Positions 30,504 to 35,928 of a DNA stretch of 35,928 bases are shown here, piece after piece. Each line of letters opens with the position of its first letter. The stretch's first letter is position 1. The notes below the pieces were generated by a model. That model was not told where the DNA came from. It did no database searches and worked only from the letters and a program-made list of their open reading frames with translations. Where the stretch lies: NCBI GenBank assembly GCA_011522725.1, contig WTIL01000036.1:1-35928 (forward strand), read 5' to 3'. This DNA is from Rhodospirillaceae bacterium (lineage in GTDB: Bacteria > Pseudomonadota > Alphaproteobacteria > Puniceispirillales > Puniceispirillaceae). The position numbers and the translations under genes were made by a program.

Positions 30504-30568
30504 AAAGGTCTATCCCGTGCTTTTTGTGCAAGTCCCCCATATCCCATCCGCGAAGGAGCTAAACAGCC

Positions 30569-31087
30569 ATGGCAGGCAGTGTGAACAAGGTGATTCTGGT
30601 CGGTAATCTCGGCCGCGACCCCGAGGTCAGGAGCAGCCAGGACGGCACCAAGATCGTCAACCTGTCGATCGCGACTTCCGAGCGCTGGAAAGACCGCAAC
30701 AGCGGCGAGCAGCGCGAGCGCACGGAATGGCATCGTGTGGTCATCTTCAACGAGAACCTCGCGCGGCTTGCCGAACAATATCTGCGCAAGGGTTCCAGCG
30801 TCTATCTGGAAGGCCAGCTCCAGACCCGCAAATGGACCGACCAGCAGGGCGTTGAAAAATACACGACCGAGGTCGTTCTCGGGCGCTATCGCGGCGAGCT
30901 GACCTTCCTCGGCGGCCGCGGTGACGGCGGCGGATATGGCGACAGCATGGGTGGTGGTTATGGCGGCGGCCAGGGTGCCGCACCGGCCGCCGGCGGCGGC
31001 GGAACGGGCGGTGGCATGGGTGGCGCGCCCGCCTCGACACCGCCGATGCATGGTGGTGACGGAATTGACGACGATATTCCGTTTTAA
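30569..31087 (+). CDS. ssb: Single-stranded DNA-binding protein
   Basis: A 172-residue SSB. The OB fold covers about residues 1-112 (start [19 protein letters not shown], core [22 protein letters not shown]). A Gly-rich flexible linker (about 113-160) leads to the acidic tip DDDIPF that docks partner proteins. AAGGAG lies 10 bases before the ATG. Divergent from uvrA, and followed by a terminator-like hairpin before gyrA. Confidence 0.97.
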   Translation: MAGSVNKVILVGNLGRDPEVRSSQDGTKIVNLSIATSERWKDRNSGEQRERTEWHRVVIFNENLARLAEQYLRKGSSVYLEGQLQTRKWTDQQGVEKYTTEVVLGRYRGELTFLGGRGDGGGYGDSMGGGYGGGQGAAPAAGGGGTGGGMGGAPASTPPMHGGDGIDDDIPF

Positions 31088-31149
31088 AACAGCTGGATAT
31101 ACTGCAATTATAATCCGTCACTCGACCCGGGTGGCGGATTTGCTGTTTT
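31086..31149 (+). terminator. Terminator-like hairpin after ssb
   Basis: A 10-bp stem AATCCGTCAC/GTGGCGGATT (31112-31121 with 31131-31140, one wobble) has a 9-base loop. An outer perfect 8-bp pair AAAACAGC/GCTGTTTT (31086-31093 with 31142-31149) brackets it and ends in TTTT. Likely separates ssb from gyrA. Confidence 0.6.
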
Positions 31150-31170
31150 GAGGCAAATTCTAACAATATT

Positions 31171-31200
31171 TTGAGGTTTTACCCGTTCCTGTGGTATAGA
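31171..31200 (+). promoter_or_regulatory. Promoter for gyrA-coaD
   Basis: TTGAGG (31171-31176), 18 bases, TATAGA (31195-31200), with TGG directly before the -10 matching an extended -10 element. Expected start near 31207, with a leader of about 63 bases. One of the best promoter matches in the window. Confidence 0.6.
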
Positions 31201-31269
31201 TGTTGTTATCGGGACGCTGATTTGCAGTCCTTTCCGCGAACGGTCCCAGAACGGCATTAAGAGGCCCTT

Positions 31270-33969
31270 TTGAACGACACCACGACACCTCCGGCCGAGC
31301 CATCCAGCCCGACGATTTCCATCTCCGAGGAGATGCGCAAATCCTATCTCGATTACGCGATGAGCGTGATCGTGTCGCGGGCGCTTCCCGATGTGCGCGA
31401 CGGCCTGAAACCCGTCCATCGCCGCATTCTCTACGCGATGATGGAGGGCAATTACGACTGGTCGAAGCCGCCGCGCAAATCCGCGCGGATCGTTGGTGAT
31501 GTCATGGGCAACTATCACCCGCATGGCGACAGCTCGATCTATGAGGCCATGGTCCGCATGGCCCAGGATTTCTCGATGCGCCTGCCGCTTGTCGACGGGC
31601 AGGGCAATTTCGGCTCGGTTGACGGCGATCCGCCGGCGGCGATGCGCTACACCGAATCCAGACTGGCAAGGGCGGCGGAAAGCCTGCTTCGTGACATTGA
31701 CAAGGAAACTGTCGATTTCACCGAGAACTACGACGAGACCCAGCTCGAGCCGACGGTTCTTCCCGCCGAATATCCGAACCTGCTGGTCAATGGCGCGAAC
31801 GGCATCGCCGTCGGCATGGCGACCAACATTCCCCCGCATAATCCGGGCGAAGTAATCTCGGCGTGCGAAGCCTATATCCGCAATCCCGCGATCACGGTCG
31901 AGGAGCTGATCGAGATCGTCCCCGGGCCCGATTTCCCGACCGGCGCCCTGATCATGGGACGCACCGGAATCCGCGATGCCTACACGACCGGGCGCGGCTC
32001 GGTAATGATGCGCGCCCGCGCCGAAATCATCACCGACGGCAAGGACCGCGAGACCATCATCGTCTCGGAAATTCCCTATCAGGTGAACAAGGCGCAGCTT
32101 CTCGAGCGGATCGGCGAACTGGTGCGCGAGAAAACCATCGAGGGCATTTCCGACATCCGCGACGAATCCGACCGCACAGGCATGCGCATCGTGGTCGAGG
32201 TGCGCCGTGATGCCACCGGCGATGTGGTGCTGAACCAGCTGTTCCGGCACACACGCCTGCAGACCAGCTTCCCGGTCAACATGCTGGCGATGAACAGCGG
32301 CCGCCCCGAACAGATGGGGCTGAAGGACGTGATCGCCGCCTTCTGCGACTTCCGCAAGGAAGTGGTGACAAGACGGTCCGTCTATCTTCTTGGCAAGGCG
32401 CGCGAGCGGGCCCACATACTGGCCGGCCTGATGGTGGCGCTTGCCTCGATCGACGAGATTATCGAGCTGATCAAGCGTGCGCCCGATACCGAAACGGCGC
32501 GCAACGAGCTGTGCGCCCGTGCCTGGCCGGCGAGCGAGGTCGAGGCCTTTATCCGGCTGATCGACGACCCTGGCCATGAAGTGATCGACGGTCACTACAA
32601 GCTGTCCGAGACACAGGCCCGCGCGATCCTCGATCTGCGGCTGCAGCGCCTGACCGGGATGGAGCGCGAGAAGCTGGCCGAGGAAACTGGCGAGCTTGCC
32701 GGCCGGATTTCCGATTATCTCGAAATCCTCGGATCGCAGTCGCGCGTTGACGAAGTCGTTCTCGAGGAACTCGCGGCCACCCGCGAGCGCCTGTCCGACG
32801 ACCGGCGCACCGAGATCTCCGACCAGATGTTCGACCAGGATGACGAAGACCTGATCCAGCAGGAAGACATGGTCGTGACGGTCAGCCATCGGGGTTATAT
32901 CAAGCGTGTGCCGCTGTCCGTCTATCGCGCGCAGCGCCGCGGCGGCAAGGGACGAGCCGGCATGCGCACACGCGACGAGGATTTCGTCACAAGGCTGTTT
33001 GTCGCCAATACCCACACGCCGATCCTGTTCTTCACCTCGCGCGGCATGGTCTATCAGCTGAAATGCTACAAGCTGCCCGAAGCGGCGCCGCAGGCGCTCG
33101 GCAAGGCGATGGTCAATCTGCTGCCGATCGAGCCGGACGAGACGATCAACACCATCATGCCGATGCCCGAAGATGAATCCACCTGGGGTGATCTTCACAT
33201 CATGTTTGCCACCGCGTCTGGCAGTGTGCGGCGCAACAAGCTCAGTGATTTCACCAACATCAAGCGGAACGGCAAGATCGCCATGAAGCTGTCGGAGGGT
33301 GACGAGCTTGTCGGGGTGGCGCCATGTAACGCCAGCGATGATGTGCTTCTGGCCACGCGTGATGGCAAAGCCATACGCTTTACCATCGACCCTGCTGTGA
33401 GGGTCTTTACCGGCCGCGACAGCACCGGTGTTCGCGGGATCAAGCTGCTTGGCAATGATTCGGTTGTGTCGATGTCGATCATCACCGATCCCGATCGCGA
33501 ATTCGTCCTGTCCGTCACCGAAAACGGTTACGGCAAGCGTACGGCTGTCGGCGACTATCGCCAGACCGGTCGTGGCGGGCAGGGGGTCGCCAATATCGAG
33601 ACAAGCGAGCGCAACGGCCGCGTCATGGCGAGTTTCACGGTTCTGGAAGAGGACCAGCTGATGCTGGTGACCAACGAGGGCCAGATCATCCGCATCCGTG
33701 TCCATGGCGGCGAGGGGGACTCCATCCGGGTCGCCGGCCGCAAGACGCAGGGCGTGCGGCTGTTCGATGTGTCGGGCGGCAAGGATGAAAAGGTGGTGTC
33801 TGCCGGCCTGATCCGTGACGCGGATGACGAAGATGACGACGGCGATGATGAAACGGCCGAGGGCGGCGCTGGCGCGGCTGCAGAGGCCTCCGCAGAAGAG
33901 ATGCCTGCAGGCGAGGCTTCGGCCTCCGATCCGGGTTCGGCTGCCGGCGATGACGAGGCGTCCGACTGA
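31270..33969 (+). CDS. gyrA: DNA gyrase subunit A
   Basis: An 899-residue type II topoisomerase breakage-reunion subunit. The catalytic Tyr127 lies in AAMRYTE; the quinolone-determining region reads [10 protein letters not shown] (83-92), with Ser88 and Glu92 at the positions of E. coli Ser83 and Asp87. The GyrA-box QRRGGKG (555-561) distinguishes it from ParC and permits wrapping of DNA on the C-terminal beta-pinwheel. A disordered Asp/Glu/Ala tail covers about the last 50 residues. The start is TTG with AAGAGG 5 bases upstream; no better in-frame start exists before the conserved [15 protein letters not shown]. Its stop overlaps the coaD start (TGATG). Confidence 0.97.
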   Translation: MNDTTTPPAEPSSPTISISEEMRKSYLDYAMSVIVSRALPDVRDGLKPVHRRILYAMMEGNYDWSKPPRKSARIVGDVMGNYHPHGDSSIYEAMVRMAQDFSMRLPLVDGQGNFGSVDGDPPAAMRYTESRLARAAESLLRDIDKETVDFTENYDETQLEPTVLPAEYPNLLVNGANGIAVGMATNIPPHNPGEVISACEAYIRNPAITVEELIEIVPGPDFPTGALIMGRTGIRDAYTTGRGSVMMRARAEIITDGKDRETIIVSEIPYQVNKAQLLERIGELVREKTIEGISDIRDESDRTGMRIVVEVRRDATGDVVLNQLFRHTRLQTSFPVNMLAMNSGRPEQMGLKDVIAAFCDFRKEVVTRRSVYLLGKARERAHILAGLMVALASIDEIIELIKRAPDTETARNELCARAWPASEVEAFIRLIDDPGHEVIDGHYKLSETQARAILDLRLQRLTGMEREKLAEETGELAGRISDYLEILGSQSRVDEVVLEELAATRERLSDDRRTEISDQMFDQDDEDLIQQEDMVVTVSHRGYIKRVPLSVYRAQRRGGKGRAGMRTRDEDFVTRLFVANTHTPILFFTSRGMVYQLKCYKLPEAAPQALGKAMVNLLPIEPDETINTIMPMPEDESTWGDLHIMFATASGSVRRNKLSDFTNIKRNGKIAMKLSEGDELVGVAPCNASDDVLLATRDGKAIRFTIDPAVRVFTGRDSTGVRGIKLLGNDSVVSMSIITDPDREFVLSVTENGYGKRTAVGDYRQTGRGGQGVANIETSERNGRVMASFTVLEEDQLMLVTNEGQIIRIRVHGGEGDSIRVAGRKTQGVRLFDVSGGKDEKVVSAGLIRDADDEDDDGDDETAEGGAGAAAEASAEEMPAGEASASDPGSAAGDDEASD

Positions 33970-34475
33970 TGAGCAAGCGCATCGTCATTTACCCCGGTAC
34001 TTTCGACCCGCTGACCTACGGCCATCTCGACATTATCGAGCGCGCCTCGAAACTTGGCGACGAGCTGATCGTGGCGGTGGCAGCGAATGCAGGCAAGGGC
34101 CCGCTACTCAGCATAGAGGACAGGACAGAACTGGTTGCCGCCGAAGCACGGCGCCTTGCCGAGGACGGGACGATCACAACCCCGATCAGGGTTTTGAACT
34201 TCTCGACTTTGCTGACGGATTTTGCGCGCGAGCAGGGTGCCTCGGTGATCGTTCGTGGTTTGCGGGCAGTTTCGGATTTTGAAATCGAGTTTCAGATGGC
34301 CAGCATTAACAAGAGGTTGCACGGCGATCTTGAAACTGTGTTTCTGATGGCCGCAGAGCACCAGCATTTTGTGGCATCGCGTTTTGTCAAGGAAGTCAGC
34401 CGGTTCGGCGGCGACATTTCCAGCTTCGTGCCGGCCAGTGTTGTCCGCAAGATGAGAGATGTGAACGCGGGCTGA
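33969..34475 (+). CDS. coaD: Phosphopantetheine adenylyltransferase
   Basis: A 168-residue nucleotidyltransferase for the penultimate step of coenzyme A synthesis. The ATP-binding motif GTFDPLTYGH (10-19), the VIVRGLRAVSDFEIEFQMA block and the C-terminal ISSFVPASVVRKM are diagnostic. The ATG shares one base with the gyrA stop, so translation is probably coupled. A convergent small gene ends 29 bases downstream. Confidence 0.97.
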   Translation: MSKRIVIYPGTFDPLTYGHLDIIERASKLGDELIVAVAANAGKGPLLSIEDRTELVAAEARRLAEDGTITTPIRVLNFSTLLTDFAREQGASVIVRGLRAVSDFEIEFQMASINKRLHGDLETVFLMAAEHQHFVASRFVKEVSRFGGDISSFVPASVVRKMRDVNAG

Positions 34476-34504
34476 CCACGCCGACAAACTCGAAACTGTG
34501 GTGC

Positions 34505-34801
34505 TCAGGTCTTCAGATACATGATCCGCTTGCCGGAGAAGGTCAGCGTCTTCGGCGACAGCGTCTTGGTGAATCGGACGATGTTCTCCTGGATCAGTTC
34601 CTCGATCTTCGCCTGGGTCGCCTCGTCGGGAAATTCCCACACAACGGTAGAAATATGCGGTGCCTGGTCGTTCCGGAAGGCTTGGAAGGTCACGCCTTCC
34701 GTGTTGCCGAGGAGATCAGGCCATTTTGTTTGCAAGATAGATTCAAATAGCTCACATTCCTCGGCGGACGGGAACGTCCGGATAAAGATCTTTGTAAACA
34801 T
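34505..34801 (-). CDS. Small protein of unknown function
   Basis: I do not recognise this 98-residue protein. It begins MFTKIFIRTFPSAEECELF and has alternating predicted strands and helices (strand, helix, strand with STVVWEF, helix DEATQAKIEELIQ, strand), compatible with a small ferredoxin-like or dimeric alpha-beta barrel fold such as the ABM/DABB group, but that is only a guess from the pattern. No signal or membrane segment. GGAG 5 bases before the ATG supports the start. It is divergent from the NrtS-like gene across only 20 bases, so their control regions must overlap. Confidence 0.65.
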   Translation of the reverse strand: MFTKIFIRTFPSAEECELFESILQTKWPDLLGNTEGVTFQAFRNDQAPHISTVVWEFPDEATQAKIEELIQENIVRFTKTLSPKTLTFSGKRIMYLKT

Positions 34802-34821
34802 GAAAGCTCCGGGTTGGCACC

Positions 34822-35076
34822 ATGATTGACGTGAAGTTCGCTGTATCCGTCTTTTTCAGCCGAAAAGTGATGAAACGTTCGGCCATCGTTGCACTGATTG
34901 TCGGCACAATCCTCGCATTTATCAACCATGGTGATGTGATTTTGACGGCGAGCCTGACACCCGTCTGCTGGATCAAGATGATTGCCACATGCTTCGTGCC
35001 CTACACCGTCTCGTCGGTGACGGCGGTGCTGGGCGCGCTGGAACAGCGCCGCGAGGCGCATGCTGGCACCGCCTGA
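34822..35076 (+). CDS. nrtS: NrtS-like small membrane protein (nitrate/nitrite transporter family)
   Basis: An 84-residue protein with two hydrophobic segments (about 20-35 and 50-70). The pattern KRSAIVALIVGTILAFINHGD (split here as residues 18-38, with NHGD at 35-38) and FVPYTVSS (58-65) resembles NrtS, a small bispecific nitrate/nitrite transporter described in cyanobacteria and other bacteria. The family match is from memory of the motif, so transport activity is inference. An ATG at residue 17 is an alternative start. No nitrate reductase genes are nearby. Confidence 0.65.
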   Translation: MIDVKFAVSVFFSRKVMKRSAIVALIVGTILAFINHGDVILTASLTPVCWIKMIATCFVPYTVSSVTAVLGALEQRREAHAGTA

Positions 35077-35175
35077 ACACGGCGGCATCGGCGCAGTCTG
35101 GTGGTCTTTCACAGCCGGAACCGTCGGTAAAGACGCCTTGCGCGCAGCCGTGCCGCTATTGTGCGCAAATATACG

Positions 35176-35201
35176 GTCCACATCGAAAATTTAGGGTGGA
35201 C
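35176..35201. promoter_or_regulatory. Inverted repeat overlapping the tRNA-Lys promoter -35
   Basis: GTCCAC (35176-35181) and GTGGAC (35196-35201) form a 6-bp inverted repeat with a 14-base AT-rich centre. The right arm includes most of the -35 hexamer TGGACA. A possible operator; short enough to be chance. Confidence 0.3.
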
Positions 35202-35225
35202 ACCCAGTCAGCTCGCCTCTATACG
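35197..35225 (+). promoter_or_regulatory. Promoter for tRNA-Lys
   Basis: TGGACA (35197-35202), 17 bases, TATACG (35220-35225). Start expected near 35232, giving a 5' leader of about 50 bases. The leader holds an inverted repeat, GGCAAGCGA (35229-35237) with TCGCTTGTC (35254-35262), that could fold before RNase P processing. The rest of the 206-base gap holds no gene I can support. Confidence 0.5.
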
Positions 35226-35282
35226 GATGGCAAGCGAGATCGGTCAAACGGTGTCGCTTGTCCAGTTTTCCCTCGGGAAGTT

Positions 35283-35358
35283 GGGCGCGTAGCTCAGTTG
35301 GTAGAGCAAGTGACTTTTAATCACTGGGTCACAGGTTCGAATCCTGTCGCGCTCACCA
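35283..35358 (+). tRNA. tRNA-Lys (anticodon UUU)
   Basis: A 76-base cloverleaf with encoded CCA. The acceptor stem GGGCGCG pairs with CGCGCTC (one G-U) and is followed by discriminator A and CCA. U8-A9, a D arm with AGTTGGTA, anticodon stem AGTGA/TCACT around loop CTTTTAA (anticodon TTT at 35316-35318) and the T arm with GGTTCGAATCC are all regular. Confidence 0.98.
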
Positions 35359-35362
35359 TATC

Positions 35363-35398
35363 AAAGCCGTCGTGACCCGCCGTCACGGCGGCTTTCTG
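35363..35398 (+). terminator. Rho-independent terminator after tRNA-Lys
   Basis: A 14-bp stem, AAAGCCGTCGTGAC with GTCACGGCGGCTTT (one G-U), closes a CCGCC loop. The 3' arm ends in TTT, and CTGGTTT follows. Only 4 bases separate it from the CCA end. Confidence 0.85.
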
Positions 35399-35484
35399 GT
35401 TTCAGCTTTCCGGTTTTCGGGCCTCACGACAATGTGCAACTTGGCAGCCTTGCGCTACGGGGATGAGCGGCTCTAGTGTGCTGG

Positions 35485-35928
35485 ATGCATTTTGACATAG
35501 ACGACAGGGTGTCACTTCGCGGTTTCCGGCCCGAGGACAGGCAAGATCTGGTGAACGGCCTGAATGAATGGGCTGTCACGCGGTGGCTCGGGCGGGTGCC
35601 GCACCCGTACCGGCTGGATCATGCCGACGCGTTCCTCGCGCGCGACGAACATCTTCATGTCAATGAGGCGGTACGGGACGGCAGCCGCAGCCTGTCGCTG
35701 GCACTTTGTCACTGTGACCGGGTGATTGGCGGCTTTGTGCTGAATCCGGAGGACGAGGCTCGTGTCCGTGAACTGGGCTTCTGGCTGGCCAGGCCGTATT
35801 GGGGGCAGGGGATCATGCGACGTGCCGCGAGCCACATGATTCAGGAGGTCAGGCGCATGGTGCCGGAGCTCAGGCTGGCCGCCAGTGCGAATATCGACAA
35901 TGTCAGGTCAAACCGGCTGATCAGGCGG
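35485..35928 (+). CDS. GNAT family N-acetyltransferase (3' end beyond the window)
   Basis: The first 148 codons of an open frame that runs off the window. The product is of the RimJ/RimL-type GNAT fold: it opens with SLRGFRPEDRQDL (typical LRPxxxxD start) and has VIGGFVL, then LGFWLARPYWGQG (97-109), where the GQG loop holds acetyl-CoA pyrophosphate, and a late N-R-S-N-R-L-I segment (about 139-146), matching the usual asparagine-rich motif B region. The acceptor, protein N-terminus or small molecule, cannot be told. A GTG at 35476 is an alternative start. Confidence 0.82.
   Translation, partial: MHFDIDDRVSLRGFRPEDRQDLVNGLNEWAVTRWLGRVPHPYRLDHADAFLARDEHLHVNEAVRDGSRSLSLALCHCDRVIGGFVLNPEDEARVRELGFWLARPYWGQGIMRRAASHMIQEVRRMVPELRLAASANIDNVRSNRLIRR

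Noticed and set aside
30382-30568. SOS (LexA) box between uvrA and ssb
   Set aside because: The alphaproteobacterial GTTC-N7-GTTC pattern was looked for; only a single GTTC (30458-30461) is present without a partner at the right spacing.
31108-33705. 865-codon open frame on the minus strand opposite gyrA
   Set aside because: It is the antisense shadow of a highly biased GC-rich gene. The product is compositionally odd (His, Asp, Arg-rich) with no recognisable domain, while gyrA is unmistakable.
34989-35375. 128-codon plus-strand frame running through tRNA-Lys
   Set aside because: It overlaps the tRNA and the nrtS-like gene in another frame and has a composition unlike a real protein.

Overview
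The window looks like a chromosomal housekeeping segment of a high-GC alphaproteobacterium. Support comes from gene families and gene order: a Pcm-like methyltransferase - tolC - PopZ-like - valS block; dgt divergent from erpA-xthA; dgt-argS-SPOR-scpA-scpB-tatABC-serS-surE-pcm-LysM/M23; yajC-secD-secF followed by NDUFAF3- and NDUFAF6-like genes; and uvrA divergent from ssb-gyrA-coaD. All are typical of Alphaproteobacteria. The order or genus cannot be fixed from the sequence alone. Genes are packed tightly, no gene-free stretch exceeds 300 bases, and I see no transposase, integrase, prophage or CRISPR.

Layout. 1-7656 (+): a degenerate isoaspartyl-methyltransferase paralog, the TolC outer-membrane channel, a small acidic PopZ-like protein, valyl-tRNA synthetase and a divergent IlvD/Edd dehydratase. 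7679-8870 (-): erpA-xthA (Fe-S carrier, AP endonuclease). 9102-15546 (+): dgt, argS, a SPOR membrane protein, scpA, scpB and an orphan ABC ATPase. 15696-21077 (+): tatABC from its own promoter, then serS, surE, pcm and a LysM/LytM lipoprotein. 21115-21990 (-): a DUF815 ATPase. 22162-26061 (+): yajC-secD-secF plus the two complex-I-assembly-like genes. 26027-30381 (-): uvrA-trmFO. 30569-34475 (+): ssb, gyrA, coaD. 34505-35928: a small unknown gene, a NrtS-like transporter, tRNA-Lys(UUU) with a strong terminator, and a GNAT acetyltransferase cut by the window end.

Functional themes: protein export (TolC, Tat, SecDF-YajC), envelope and division (SPOR, LysM/LytM factor), chromosome organisation and repair (ScpAB, GyrA, UvrA, SSB, XthA, PopZ-like), translation (ValS, ArgS, SerS, TrmFO, tRNA-Lys), and damage or metabolite control (Pcm, SurE, Dgt).

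I found no convincing wholly new multi-gene system. The best second looks are the divergent IlvD/Edd dehydratase, the Pcm paralog lacking its conserved serine, the highly divergent PopZ-like protein, a LytM factor with lost zinc ligands, the orphan ABC ATPase placed between scpB and tatA where nagZ is also missing from the usual cluster, a histone-H1-like TatA tail, an inverted repeat pairing with the erpA Shine-Dalgarno sequence, and the small unknown/NrtS pair beside tRNA-Lys.
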